The notes under the pieces are model-generated. The model saw only the letters and a program-made list of their open reading frames with translations, had not been told where the DNA came from and made no database searches. Made by a program: the position numbers and the translations under genes. Source: a virus. From it: a stretch of DNA of 51,268 nucleotides. The stretch lies in the IMG/VR virus record IMGVR_UViG_3300045242_000078, positions 1 through 51,268 of that record; one strand, 5' to 3'. Below, piece after piece: positions 1 through 8,650 of this stretch (position 1 is its first letter; each line of letters opens with the position of its first letter).

Positions 1-47
1 CTGCCCAGAAGGGACGGAGTTGGGGCGGATAGCTTACTGCTGGACAT
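1..47 (-). CDS. Partial small virion-region protein (left haplotype), cut by window start
   Basis: Only the first 15 codons are present (MSSSKLSAPTPSLLG), starting at the ATG on 47-45 and running off the window. They match the start of the complete 85-aa gene at 41243-41500 (MSSRKLSAPAPALLG), so this is the same gene in the other haplotype. It overlaps the end of the preceding membrane-protein gene by 14 nt, as the complete copy does. Function unknown. Confidence 0.75.
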   Translation of the reverse strand, partial: MSSSKLSAPTPSLLG

Positions 48-288
48 CGTTATTCTCCTTGCGATTTGATTCAAGTTTCACGGCAGGAATAAACGTGAAA
101 ACTGCCAGAATCGCCACGCACGACGCCCCGATCCAGGATGCATTATAGATCGAATACGCCGAGAGAGCGATTATCCCGAAAAGCGCCGTCAGGCTAAGAA
201 TTCGACTGGCAAGCATCTGGATTCCGACCTTTGCGTAGGCGAACATCACTTTCAGATCGGGCACGCCGATATCATTCATTTGGCTCAT
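34..288 (-). CDS. Two-helix membrane protein, 84 aa (left haplotype)
   Basis: Two hydrophobic segments are visible, about residues 24-47 and 51-70, with a charged C-terminal tail. The start at 288 follows a GGAGG ribosome site six bases upstream; the right-hand copy (41487-41741) has the same site and the same length. The membrane core ASRILSLTALFGIIALSAYS is identical in both copies while both ends vary. It overlaps the end of the upstream 81-aa gene. A holin-like or virion membrane role is possible, but another holin candidate sits beside the endolysin. Function unknown. Confidence 0.8.
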   Translation of the reverse strand: MSQMNDIGVPDLKVMFAYAKVGIQMLASRILSLTALFGIIALSAYSIYNASWIGASCVAILAVFTFIPAVKLESNRKENNDVQQ

Positions 289-517
289 CGTCTGCCTCCT
301 TGTTTTTGAAAAACTCACCGGCGCTATCGTCCTGCTGCACGTTCAACCGGATGGACTCAACCTTGAGAAAACGATCGAGCACCTTGCAACGCTCGGTAAG
401 TGAGTATTTCGGATTCTCGCCCGCCTTCGGCTTTTCCATAACCTCGGCCATCATTTCCTTGATTGCCCGCACTAGGACCGGATCAACGCCCTTAGACTTC
501 GCCTTCGGCTTGGTCAT
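272..517 (-). CDS. Small charged conserved phage protein, 81 aa (left haplotype)
   Basis: An 81-aa, Lys/Glu-rich, probably helical protein. Its centre (SIRLNVQQDDSAGEFF) is invariant between the two copies in this window, whereas the rest has changed at roughly a quarter of positions, so it diverges faster than its neighbours. The start overlaps the stop of the downstream-numbered ejection protein gene (514-1728), implying coupling. No family recognised. Confidence 0.8.
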   Translation of the reverse strand: MTKPKAKSKGVDPVLVRAIKEMMAEVMEKPKAGENPKYSLTERCKVLDRFLKVESIRLNVQQDDSAGEFFKNKEADDEPNE

Positions 518-1728
518 TGGCCGATGCCTGCGCGGTTCGCGTCGTCTTGAGTGACTCGCGCAGGCCGGTTGTTGCCAGCTTCGAACGCGCCAATTCCAAC
601 CCGCGCGGCTGTCGCCGGAATCTGTTCACTACCCGAGTAGAGCATTCGCGCAATGAGGGACTTGAAAAGCGGACTGCGGTCAGCCATGAAGCCGACAAAC
701 TTTACAGGGTTCATCGTGAGCCAGCCAAGCCCTGCTGGGTTCTTGTTCGCGTCCATCAGCACCCTGCGCTCGGCCACGTTCAGAGCGTTCAGCAGCTTGG
801 ATTCCTCGGCGTTCAACGGTTGCACTTGAGGCACCGCCTTTGCGATTTCCTCTTTCAGCCCGCGTGCCAGCGTCTTCTGTGCTTCGATGTCAGCGCCCTT
901 GAGTTCTCCATACGACTTGTCGCCGAGGGAGCGGTAGGTGCCCTGTTTCAATTCCTGCGCGAGTTGGACTGGAATATCCTGCTTACCGACAAGAAGCGGG
1001 TGATTCAAGAATTCGTCCCATGCCTTCTGGATTGCGGCGATGTCCGACTGCGGTGTTACCTGTTTCTCGAACTTCGTCAGCGCATCCTGCAACGTATTGG
1101 CGACTTTGCTCTTGTCCACGGTAGCAGGCGAATTCTGAATCAACTGCTTGATTTGCTGATTCAGGCCCGATATTTTGTCCTGTAGTTTGTCCACGCCGCC
1201 GGGTGTGACGTTGATGCCTTCCTCAAGCATCGTGTCGATTGCCTTTGCCGCCTTCCCGGTTCGCAGCGTTTCGAGCGTCGGCTTGAGGGCGCTTTGCATC
1301 ATGCGCTTCCCCTCGGCTTGGAACGCGGGGGACGCGCCCTTGGCGACTTCGCCCCCTAGCAGCATGGGCAAGGTCTGCAAACCGACGTTCGCGGCGTAGC
1401 CAGCACCCGCGGCCACGTTGGGAGACATTCCGACCTTTGCCGCCGCGTCCGTCACCCTCCCCCCGCCTTCGTAGGCGGCCCTATCGAGCAGCTTCCCGGC
1501 GGTTTCCGTCCCCTTCATGATGCCGGTAATCGGCAAGCCCATGAGCCCGAATTTGCCAACGTTCGACATGGCTGACTCAGCGAAAGAACGCAACGCGGAC
1601 GGTTTCTCTTTCTTGGGTCCGGCGTTCTCTGGAGCCTCAAGTTGAGCAATCAGCGCCGGGTCCGTTACAAGCTTGCTGCCGGCTGAACCGAGTTCGGCCA
1701 GCAACGCGGGGTCGGTGACTTCTTTCAT
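514..1728 (-). CDS. Putative internal virion / DNA-ejection protein, 404 aa (left haplotype)
   Basis: An Ala/Gly-rich N-terminal third, with small-residue stretches such as VAAGAGYAANVGLQTLPMLL that could insert into a membrane, is followed by a long helical, coiled-coil-like middle (about residues 180-320). It is the third of three consecutive genes of this kind after the tail genes, the position and style of podoviral ejection proteins. The first ~38 residues contain two tandem VTDPALLAEL-type motifs; the other haplotype has two PPGFTLD motifs there, and the remainder is nearly identical. The ATG at 1728 overlaps the upstream stop (ATGA). Role inferred from context. Confidence 0.72.
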   Translation of the reverse strand: MKEVTDPALLAELGSAGSKLVTDPALIAQLEAPENAGPKKEKPSALRSFAESAMSNVGKFGLMGLPITGIMKGTETAGKLLDRAAYEGGGRVTDAAAKVGMSPNVAAGAGYAANVGLQTLPMLLGGEVAKGASPAFQAEGKRMMQSALKPTLETLRTGKAAKAIDTMLEEGINVTPGGVDKLQDKISGLNQQIKQLIQNSPATVDKSKVANTLQDALTKFEKQVTPQSDIAAIQKAWDEFLNHPLLVGKQDIPVQLAQELKQGTYRSLGDKSYGELKGADIEAQKTLARGLKEEIAKAVPQVQPLNAEESKLLNALNVAERRVLMDANKNPAGLGWLTMNPVKFVGFMADRSPLFKSLIARMLYSGSEQIPATAARVGIGAFEAGNNRPARVTQDDANRAGIGQ

Positions 1729-3269
1729 TTCTCGAACCACTTCCCGTCGCGCTTGACGTAATCCTTGCTGTTGATGGTTTTAGTTTCTTCGCCAGGCTTC
1801 GGGTCAGTCGCGCGCCGGTTCTTGTTGTCGCCGATTTCCTTCGTTCGTTTCAGTAAGTCCTCGCGCGCGTCGATCAAGCCGAGTTCGGCCTGATGCCCCT
1901 CAATGCGCAACTGCTGCATGGCGGCCTTGTAGACCGCAGGGGAATCAGCCGTGGCAAGCATTTTTTCTGCCTCCTGCAAGCTATGTACCGTGGGCGCCCC
2001 GCGTTGGATCAGCGCCCCGTAGGCGTTCTGGACGGCGCGGTTAGCAACAACCAGTTGCTTCTGCTCCGGGCTCCACGTGGATTCAGCGGCCTGTAGAAGC
2101 TGGTTTAGCGGCTTCCATCCGGTGCGCGCCACGGCATCTATGGCTTTTTCAGCCGGAGGGATGAACCGCTCCAGTTCCTTGTTTGCGATTGCAACGGACG
2201 CCGATTGCGTGCCAATGCGCTGCGCCTCTGCGTTGATCTCGCGCAGATGAATCTTGTTCGCCACCATATCGCTAGGGTCGCCCGTTCCCACAGTGGTCGC
2301 GGCAGAATACACGTCCCCGGAAAACTGCTTGCCGACGGTCTGAGCAAAGCGCGTTGGCAGCGGCGTGCCGGTCGAGACGATCTTCGCCCAGAAATCCACC
2401 TTCTTTTTGTACTCTGGGTCCGCGTTGTACTGCTCGCTGAGTCCGGCGGTCGCTCCGGGGCCTGCTTTTTCGTCCGCAGCCTTGCGATTGGCGGCGTTCT
2501 CGCGCGCCACCTGCTCCATTTCCTGGTCGTGGCGCTTCCGCTCGACAGCCGCATCGTGCCGCTCGCCGATCTGCGCCCGCGCCACCGTCAGCCTGTCGAT
2601 GGCCTTTTCTGTCGAACTGAGGATGGTTTCGCCTCTTTTTACCTTGTCCGACAGCGATTTCTGCTCGTGGCCAGCCGCTTTGTCGTCAAAATCGTACCTT
2701 TCCAAGATTAAATCGTGCTCCAGCGTCCACGCGGCGACGTTGTTCTTGTTTTTCCGGTCGTTTGCGGCCATGTCGCGCTGCAAAGCGGCGTTTCGTTCCT
2801 TCATCGAGGCCAAGTTCGTGTCGTAAATCTTGAGCGATTCGGCGACTTGGCGGTCATCTTCCTTCATGAAGCCGTTCATCGCCCCGGTAAGCGCCGTCAT
2901 CGTGTTGTTGTAGGGCGAGCGGGACGCCTTGCCGGCGAACATTGAGGCGACCAGCAGCATGCCGAAGGTCTTTTGAAGCTCCTGCGGGTCCAAAGCGGGC
3001 CGCTGGGAGGGTTCCATGCGTTCTTCCTTCTGGATTGGCTCGTCGGCGGCCTTGTGCGCTGCCTCTCTCAGCTTGTCCGAGGCCGGCTTTAGCTCCGCAG
3101 CGGCATCCCGCGCCCGCTGCGCACGGCTGGCCGAAAGGTCGGATTCCTGCTGCTGCAAGTCCGCAACGTCCCCCGCCTGCGCCGCGCTTTTGCCCTCCAG
3201 ATCGAAGATTCGGCGGTCAAACTGCTGCCCGAGGCCAGCAGAATCGACGGTTGCTTGGTCAAGAGCCAT
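1725..3269 (-). CDS. Putative internal virion / DNA-ejection protein, 514 aa (left haplotype, C-terminal type A)
   Basis: A mostly helical, charged protein. Residues 1 to about 236 match the copy at 43166-44740 almost exactly (QRARDAAAELKP, GMLLVASMFAGKASRSPYNN). After RAQIGER the two C-terminal parts show no recognisable relation. The type A tail carries a Gln/Ala-rich helical region and ends in DYVKRDGKWFEK, a C-terminal sequence style common in phage internal proteins. I chose the ATG at 3269 (MALDQ) because it has a GAGG site and is the start used by the other copy. Ejection role inferred from gene position. Confidence 0.75.
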   Translation of the reverse strand: MALDQATVDSAGLGQQFDRRIFDLEGKSAAQAGDVADLQQQESDLSASRAQRARDAAAELKPASDKLREAAHKAADEPIQKEERMEPSQRPALDPQELQKTFGMLLVASMFAGKASRSPYNNTMTALTGAMNGFMKEDDRQVAESLKIYDTNLASMKERNAALQRDMAANDRKNKNNVAAWTLEHDLILERYDFDDKAAGHEQKSLSDKVKRGETILSSTEKAIDRLTVARAQIGERHDAAVERKRHDQEMEQVARENAANRKAADEKAGPGATAGLSEQYNADPEYKKKVDFWAKIVSTGTPLPTRFAQTVGKQFSGDVYSAATTVGTGDPSDMVANKIHLREINAEAQRIGTQSASVAIANKELERFIPPAEKAIDAVARTGWKPLNQLLQAAESTWSPEQKQLVVANRAVQNAYGALIQRGAPTVHSLQEAEKMLATADSPAVYKAAMQQLRIEGHQAELGLIDAREDLLKRTKEIGDNKNRRATDPKPGEETKTINSKDYVKRDGKWFEK

Positions 3270-3279
3270 GATTTTCGCC

Positions 3280-4848
3280 TCATTTCGTCGTGGCAACGCC
3301 GGATTGAGTGGCCGGCAGTCGGGCGCCGAGCGTGCCCAACATCGTCATGAAGTCGGTCAACGCCTTCGCCGCCGCTTGATCCCCTGCAATCTGCGCCTTG
3401 ATCGCCTCAACCTGGGTGTTGTCGGTCAGGTTCAGTTCGTTCAGGCCCTGGGTGAGCAGGTTTTGCCGCGCCTGCTCGGTCTGCGCGTCGGCTTGCTGGT
3501 TGATGTTGGCGATCGTGCCCTGCAACTGGCTGCTATCGGGGATGCCCGCTTTCGCGTAGAAATCGTTCGCCCGGTTGATCGCCGCCTGCTTGGTCTGCTG
3601 GATGTTGAAGGCGTCGGCGGCGTTGATCGTCCCGGCCTTGTACTGGGCGAGCAACTGATTGGCGATATCGCGCTGCGGTCCGCCTAGTGACTTTATCTCG
3701 TCGAAGTACTTATTCGCGTTGCTGCTCGATGTCGCCAAACCGGCCAGCCCGCCGATGGCCGGGGCGAGCTTCAGGAGGTCGCTCGCATTGCTTGGCAAGC
3801 CGGGAACGCCTGAACTTGGCGCCCCAGGAGCGCCGCTGATCGGGTTTCCGAATAAATCCGTGTTCGTATCGGTGCCCGGCGCAACGTCGGATAGGGGCGT
3901 GTCCGAAGGCGCCTGATGCACGGTATTGAACGATCCGCCTTGCTGGTTGATGAAGTCCTGAGCGGTGCCGAGTTCGGCCGGCTGGTTTGCGCCGCTACCG
4001 ACCAGAGATTTAGCCGCAGCCGCGGTCGATGCGCCGGCGGCGGTCGTCTGGAGTGGCGACAGACCGGACCCGCCGGCGGTAGGAGTAGCAGGCGCCGTCG
4101 GCGCAGTCGGGGCGGTTCCGGCTGGAGGACCTGGCGCGGTCGGCGCCGGCGATGCAGCCGGAGGCGTGGGCGCCGTTTCAGGCAGCACGGCGCCAGGCGC
4201 GGCGGCTTCCGGCAATGCCGAGGGCAAGCCCTGCGCCGAAGCGTTGGCAGCGGTAGGGAGCCCGGCGTCGCTGGCCGCACCGGGAGCAGCTTGCGCCGCG
4301 AGCCCGCCAGCGGCACCACCGACTGCGCCCGCGGTCGCAGCGTCAAGGCCCCAATTCGCGGTATTGCCTGCGATCAACGATCCAAGCGCATCGCCACCAC
4401 CCGCCCCTACCGCATTGGCAGCCTCCAGCGTGCCGGGAGCAGCACCGAAACCTCCCGCTGCGCCAGCCGCACCGCCAAGTGCGCCCGCCGCCGCCGGCAG
4501 GAACGCCGAGCCCGCCGCCAGCCCGCCGATGATGCCGCCGACTCCTGGGCCGAACGGGTTAGCGTTGCGCGCCTGATTCGCTGAAAGCTGTTGCTGCCAC
4601 TCTGGCGTGACCTTTCCAGCGGCATCCGTGACCATGACCGGTTGACCGTCGCGCCCCGGAGCAAACGCAGGCTGCCCAGGAGGCGGAGCGTTTTGCGAAA
4701 GCGCTCCCGTAACGTCGTTCTTGTACCAGATTTGAGTGTCATCACCACCAGGAATGAACTTGTTGTCTGTGACCATCACCCATCTGCCAACAGGAGCGGC
4801 TTGCTGCACCCCGCCCGCCGTGGCCGATTGTTGAGGTAAGGTAGCCAT
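3280..4848 (-). CDS. Ala/Gly/Pro-rich virion protein, putative ejection protein, 522 aa (left haplotype)
   Basis: Residues 1-90 look folded (RWVMVTDNKFIPGGDDTQIW). About residues 95-275 are very low complexity, dominated by Ala, Gly and Pro. The last ~150 residues are helical and Gln-rich. Long Ala/Gly tracts of this type occur in podoviral pilot proteins that enter the host envelope. The copy at 44751-46310 is identical except near the C-terminus, where this one ends GVATTK and the other ends GKV. First of the three ejection candidates. Function inferred. Confidence 0.72.
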   Translation of the reverse strand: MATLPQQSATAGGVQQAAPVGRWVMVTDNKFIPGGDDTQIWYKNDVTGALSQNAPPPGQPAFAPGRDGQPVMVTDAAGKVTPEWQQQLSANQARNANPFGPGVGGIIGGLAAGSAFLPAAAGALGGAAGAAGGFGAAPGTLEAANAVGAGGGDALGSLIAGNTANWGLDAATAGAVGGAAGGLAAQAAPGAASDAGLPTAANASAQGLPSALPEAAAPGAVLPETAPTPPAASPAPTAPGPPAGTAPTAPTAPATPTAGGSGLSPLQTTAAGASTAAAAKSLVGSGANQPAELGTAQDFINQQGGSFNTVHQAPSDTPLSDVAPGTDTNTDLFGNPISGAPGAPSSGVPGLPSNASDLLKLAPAIGGLAGLATSSSNANKYFDEIKSLGGPQRDIANQLLAQYKAGTINAADAFNIQQTKQAAINRANDFYAKAGIPDSSQLQGTIANINQQADAQTEQARQNLLTQGLNELNLTDNTQVEAIKAQIAGDQAAAKALTDFMTMLGTLGARLPATQSGVATTK

Positions 4849-4857
4849 GATCTGTCC

Positions 4858-5196
4858 TTAAAGTCCGAGCGCCTGCTCGATTCTCTGATGCGCGAACGTG
4901 TGATTCTGCTGCCAGTCCTCGGCCTGCGCGCTGTCTTTCGGATCAAGCGTATCGAGGTCAACCGGTAGCGGCAGCCCGAGCGCCGTTGCAATCGAAGCGT
5001 GCACCTCGGCGTGCAAGTTCAGCCAGTCCTCGGTAATGCCGCCCGTCGTGAATAGCGGGTAATGCGCGCTCACCACCTGCAACTGCTCCATGAGGGCGCC
5101 ATAAATCGTTTCGTGCGCGAGGTCATTCAAATCCAAGAACTGCACCAGAGCACCCGCGTCCTGCATGTCGAAATCTTGCAAACTGCTCAAGTTCAT
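4858..5196 (-). CDS. Small tail-region protein, 112 aa
   Basis: An acidic, helix-rich protein beginning MNLSSLQDFDMQD, with a His-containing segment near the middle (DWLNLHAEVHASIATALGLP). It lies between the tail-fibre-like gene and the first ejection candidate, 2 nt after the preceding stop and 9 nt before the next gene. An in-frame GTG start 18 nt upstream is possible. It is identical in the second copy (46320-46658). No family recognised; probably a minor virion component or chaperone. Confidence 0.72.
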   Translation of the reverse strand: MNLSSLQDFDMQDAGALVQFLDLNDLAHETIYGALMEQLQVVSAHYPLFTTGGITEDWLNLHAEVHASIATALGLPLPVDLDTLDPKDSAQAEDWQQNHTFAHQRIEQALGL

Positions 5197-5198
5197 GG

Positions 5199-5831
5199 TC
5201 AGTAGCGATACCACGCTCTGAGTTGGTCCCCGGTCTGCGGCGTTGACGCAGCCACAAACGTAATCGTCAACCCGGCCAGGTTGTAATCTATGCCGGCAAG
5301 GTACGATGTCCCGTCCTTGTGCGTTAGCAGCAGGCTCGCCGCAGGCGTCGGCGCGTGGGCGAGCGTGAATACTTTGTTTCCTACCGTGCCCGCGCCGTTG
5401 ATGGTGCCAACTGGAGTTTCGTTATCGGCAAACTGCGGCCCGCCCGTCGCTTGTCCGACCAGCTTGTATTGTGTTCCGTCGTACACCACCGACACCACCG
5501 CGCCCGAGCGGATCGTGCCCGCGGCAATCGCGCTTCCGTCGAAGTTCGTAATCGGCACCGTGCCAGTACCATAGGCATTGAGCGTGGAGGCCCCGGTGTT
5601 GGTCGTCGCCGCGAGGAATTGAATCGCAAGCCCCGCCGCGAGCACCGCCGTCACGCCGACAGGCAGGCTCACGATGTACACGTTCGCAGCGCCGGTATCG
5701 ACCAGATAATTGCCGAACGTATTCGTGCTCGCAATCGCCGCTTTGAGCGCCGCGAAATTCGCATCCAGTTGAACGAGGCTCCAGGGTGCCGAGAGGTTCG
5801 CAAAGGTGGTGATCGTTACTGGTGCTGGCAT
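5199..5831 (-). CDS. Tail-fibre-like structural protein, 210 aa
   Basis: It begins with a short segment containing LDANFAAL, a motif frequent at the start of phage tail-fibre proteins. A beta-rich domain follows (about residues 45-130) of the kind found in many phage fibres (LNAYGTGTVPITNFDG, SVVYDGTQYKLV). The C-terminal domain of about 70 residues ends TGDQLRAWYRY. There is no receptor-binding or enzymatic region, so it may be a short fibre, an adaptor or a head-proximal piece. Identical copy at 46661-47293. Confidence 0.75.
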   Translation of the reverse strand: MPAPVTITTFANLSAPWSLVQLDANFAALKAAIASTNTFGNYLVDTGAANVYIVSLPVGVTAVLAAGLAIQFLAATTNTGASTLNAYGTGTVPITNFDGSAIAAGTIRSGAVVSVVYDGTQYKLVGQATGGPQFADNETPVGTINGAGTVGNKVFTLAHAPTPAASLLLTHKDGTSYLAGIDYNLAGLTITFVAASTPQTGDQLRAWYRY

Positions 5832-5841
5832 GGTGAATTCT

Positions 5842-7371
5842 CTACTGTGCGCGAGTCGCCCAATCCGTCGAGCGGCTGTATTGCGTCAAGAACCCTTCGA
5901 CGATGTACGCGGGAGAACTGGACGTCATCGTGAATCCAAGATATCGACCCTTGAACTCCGCGTCGCCCTGGAAAATGTTGAAGCCAGAAAATATCCAGTC
6001 CCCGGTGACCAGCGCCGCATTGATCCACTCGCCCAACTGCCCGGCGGCGTTGAACCATTGCCCGGTGTTCGTTGCCGAGAGCATCACTGGCACGGTGCCG
6101 AAGTCGGAATCGAGCGACAAGCTCAACCAGAAAGGATGTGCAACCGTGGTGACTTCGACCCCGGCCTTTTGGCCTTCCTTCATGCGCGTGGGCTCTTTCA
6201 TTGGCCAGAGCGCCGTCTGAATCTTGGTGTCAATCGGCGCCGTGGTATCTGAAAAGAGCTTGTAGATGTTCGTGCCGTCCGTGCCAAAGAGCGCCGTTTT
6301 CTCCGCCTGGAAGCCGCCCGCAATGAGGGTGAGCGCGTCGCCTTGGCTGGCGAGGAACCACTTGTCATTGAAAAGAATCGCTAGAAGCGCCCGCTCGCCG
6401 CGCGCGGCATCGTTATAGCGAAACAGAAACGCGAGACACAAAATCTGGTAGATGTTCGCCGGCCCCCCTGAAACTAAGTCCTGATAAACCAAGTCCCGAA
6501 ATACGCCGTCCAGCTTGTCTGAGATTTTCTGCGGCGTCGCGCCGTTGAGCACATAGAAGCCGCTATCGGTGACGAACGCTACAAGCCGGTAGTAGGCGAA
6601 AATCGACATGCGCTGCGTCGATCCGATCAGGGCGGAAATGTTCGTGTTGGAAAAAAGCGTCGGCGTCGGCGTGCCGGTGCCCAAGCGCACGTCCGACACG
6701 ATGTTGAACGACGTGTTCCCCGCGATGTAGATAAAATTATTCGCCGTGAAAAGCGCCGTGATGTTCGAATGCAGCGTTTCGTCGGTGACGATGAAGGTGC
6801 CGCCCGAGCTCGCCGTGGTGAAGTCCTGATAGCTGTTCGGACCTGAGAACGTGATCGTGCGCAGGAACCCGACCCACACGCGGCCCGCGTAGGTGGCGAT
6901 GGTCGCGCCGAACGCAGGCGCCCCGGTGATTGAGGCGAGCACCACAAGCCCGCCGATAGGGTCCCAACTCCAGTATCCGTTCGCAGCAACGATCAGCGCG
7001 CGCTCGTTTTTCCACTGCGCGATTGAGACTTGCCCGACGAACGTGCCGCCCGCCGCTATCACGGTCACGGCGAACGTGGCGAGGTTCAACGCGTGCCCGC
7101 CGCCGCCCACGTTGAAGCACAATTGAAAATCCACGTTGCCGATATTCGCGTACTTCCAATAGTTGATGGTCACCGCCGGAATCGTCGCAACCAGCGTCGG
7201 CGCAGGAATGCAGCGCAGGTTCGCATACCCGACCGGCATCACGTTTTCAAGCCAGGAGAATTCTTTCTCGTCAATCGCCGTGCGCTGCGCCTGCGTGTTG
7301 ATGCCGGCGAAGTCCTTTACGCTCAGGTCTTGATCTAGCGTTTCAGCAGCGAGTGCGCGCGCGTTCACCAT
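5842..7371 (-). CDS. Large tail hub/tube structural protein, 509 aa
   Basis: A 509-aa, beta-strand-rich protein with repeated Gly/Asn/Thr blades (YAGRVWVGFLRTITFSGPN, NNFIYIAGNTSFNIVSDV), consistent with a propeller-like tail-tube or hub protein. Its place directly after the head-tail adaptor candidate (7373-8224) matches the tail tubular B or stabilisation-protein position of podoviruses. The ATG at 7371 begins MVNARALAAETLDQDLSV. Identical in the second copy (47304-48833). Assigned from size, composition and order, not from a confirmed family match. Confidence 0.7.
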   Translation of the reverse strand: MVNARALAAETLDQDLSVKDFAGINTQAQRTAIDEKEFSWLENVMPVGYANLRCIPAPTLVATIPAVTINYWKYANIGNVDFQLCFNVGGGGHALNLATFAVTVIAAGGTFVGQVSIAQWKNERALIVAANGYWSWDPIGGLVVLASITGAPAFGATIATYAGRVWVGFLRTITFSGPNSYQDFTTASSGGTFIVTDETLHSNITALFTANNFIYIAGNTSFNIVSDVRLGTGTPTPTLFSNTNISALIGSTQRMSIFAYYRLVAFVTDSGFYVLNGATPQKISDKLDGVFRDLVYQDLVSGGPANIYQILCLAFLFRYNDAARGERALLAILFNDKWFLASQGDALTLIAGGFQAEKTALFGTDGTNIYKLFSDTTAPIDTKIQTALWPMKEPTRMKEGQKAGVEVTTVAHPFWLSLSLDSDFGTVPVMLSATNTGQWFNAAGQLGEWINAALVTGDWIFSGFNIFQGDAEFKGRYLGFTMTSSSPAYIVEGFLTQYSRSTDWATRAQ

Positions 7372-7372
7372 G

Positions 7373-8224
7373 TCACGAAACCGCGTAAGGGTGTTTCAGG
7401 CGACGCGTGTACGCCGAGTTGATCGCCTTGATGACTTCATTGTTGTAGCGTTGGTAAAACATCTCGGCTTCGCTCCACTTCTGCGCCTTGATCTTCGCCA
7501 AGTGCGCCGCGAAATACTGCACCGGGTCTTGCATCACAATCGGAATCACTTCCAGACTCGTGTTATCCACGAGCGGCGGCGGCTGCTGCACCGAATCGAA
7601 GTCCGCCTTGTACGCCTGATCCGGGATGCGCGCGATGTACGTTTGCGTGTAGCCGTAGATGGAAAAGACAACGGGCCTGCCGGGGGTTCCGACAAAACTG
7701 CGCGCGAGCGCGTTGAAGGTGGACCAGTCCCGGTAGGCAAGCACGATGCGCGAATTGCCCGAGTACACCGTGAGGTTTACGCAGTCAATCGTGCTCGAAT
7801 TGATGAAGTAGGCGGTTGCCGCGGAGCCGGTTCCGGGCCCGCCGAAACTAACCGCGGGCGTGCTCGCGTACAGCGTCCCCGGATTCGTCACCACGATGTC
7901 CGTCACCGCGCCCCCCGTGACTGTGGCAACGGCAGTCGCGGTTACACCGCCGGTCACTCCCGGTCCGGCGATGGTGACGGCGGGCGCGGTGACGTAGCCG
8001 GTACCGGGCGATGTGATCTGGAAGCCCGTCACGGAACCGAATGGGTAAACCTCAACGCCAGTCGATAGGTAGAGCGTCTGGAGCAGACGGTTGCAGCCGG
8101 TATCGCGGACTACGCGCGTGCGGGCGGCGTTTACGTAGTCGCCGATCTCCGCGACGCTCGTAAACTGTCCAGCTGCGTCGTGCAGGAGCCTTTGGACTTG
8201 GATTACGTACTGGTTTAGCGCCAT
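7373..8224 (-). CDS. Head-tail adaptor / tail tubular A-like protein with inserted Gly-rich beta repeats, 283 aa
   Basis: The first ~50 residues are helical (YVIQVQRLLHDAAGQFTSVA, DYVNAARTRVVRDTGCNRLL), as in podoviral head-tail adaptors. The C-terminal ~130 residues return to a folded, mixed composition. Between them, about residues 60-140, lies a Gly/Thr/Val-rich insert with GTGYVTAPAVTIAGPG and GTLYASTPAVSFGGPG repeats. The same repeat style fills the 369-aa protein at 8942-10051, suggesting a shared surface module. Identical in the second copy. Confidence 0.72.
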   Translation of the reverse strand: MALNQYVIQVQRLLHDAAGQFTSVAEIGDYVNAARTRVVRDTGCNRLLQTLYLSTGVEVYPFGSVTGFQITSPGTGYVTAPAVTIAGPGVTGGVTATAVATVTGGAVTDIVVTNPGTLYASTPAVSFGGPGTGSAATAYFINSSTIDCVNLTVYSGNSRIVLAYRDWSTFNALARSFVGTPGRPVVFSIYGYTQTYIARIPDQAYKADFDSVQQPPPLVDNTSLEVIPIVMQDPVQYFAAHLAKIKAQKWSEAEMFYQRYNNEVIKAINSAYTRRLKHPYAVS

Positions 8225-8236
8225 TGCGCGGGCTTG

Positions 8237-8650
8237 TTAGCCCGCTTGCGCTTGCCGAGCGGCTGCGAGCTTCTGAAGTGGACCGACCCTGCCGTTAGCT
8301 ACTCCCGGCGCGGGGTAGGCAGTCATCCCCGCGCCGGTTTCGTCATCACCAGCCGGGACGGAGGGGCCGGAGATTAGTTGATGCGCGCGCGCCTCTTTTT
8401 CTGACATATGGAAGGAGAATTGCCCGAGCCGTTCCAGCGCCTTCGGCATGTCGTCCAGCGTGAAGGCGAGCCCGAGCCGGCGGATGACGCGCGTCTTGTC
8501 CTCTTCGCCAAAGCCCAAGCAGAGTTCGGCGGTTTCGACCAGCATCTCTTCGACACCGCCCGCCGGAATCGTGAAGTCCTCGCCGTTGTAGCGGTCGCGG
8601 AAAGGTTTGTCGCCGTGGTTCGCAACGAACACGGTTTGCTGTCGGATCAT
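8237..8650 (-). CDS. Small head-region protein, 137 aa (left haplotype)
   Basis: The folded N-terminal part (FRDRYNGEDFTIPAGGVEEM) is followed by a Pro/Gly/Ala-rich C-terminal tail. The ATG at 8650 overlaps the stop of the Tad2-like gene (ATGA). A TTG 15 nt upstream is also open but would overlap more. The copy at 49699-50112 differs at a few residues between positions 1 and 100 only; the divergence boundary at 8375/8376 falls inside this gene. Probably a minor head or tail completion protein. No family recognised. Confidence 0.72.
   Translation of the reverse strand: MIRQQTVFVANHGDKPFRDRYNGEDFTIPAGGVEEMLVETAELCLGFGEEDKTRVIRRLGLAFTLDDMPKALERLGQFSFHMSEKEARAHQLISGPSVPAGDDETGAGMTAYPAPGVANGRVGPLQKLAAARQAQAG

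Larger units (their letters stand above)
3488..8375. repeat. 4,888-bp core identical between the two redundant ends (left copy)
   Basis: From 3488 to 8375 I find no difference from 44950-49837 in the parts I compared, and all proteins and out-of-frame open reading frames in the two blocks agree with a constant offset of 41462. The nearest differences are G at 3487 versus A at 44949, and A at 8376 versus G at 49838. Outside these points the copies diverge abruptly. The core covers most of the Ala/Gly-rich protein gene through the start of the 137-aa gene. Confidence 0.88.

Noticed and set aside
3965-4576. Long plus-strand open frame (203 aa, Ala/Pro-rich) opposite the Ala/Gly-rich protein
   Set aside because: It is the mirror of low-complexity GC-rich coding sequence on the other strand and has no ribosome site or neighbours in its direction.
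7563-7572. TTATCCACG in the adaptor gene as a DnaA box
   Set aside because: Single, imperfect and inside coding sequence with no other origin features nearby.
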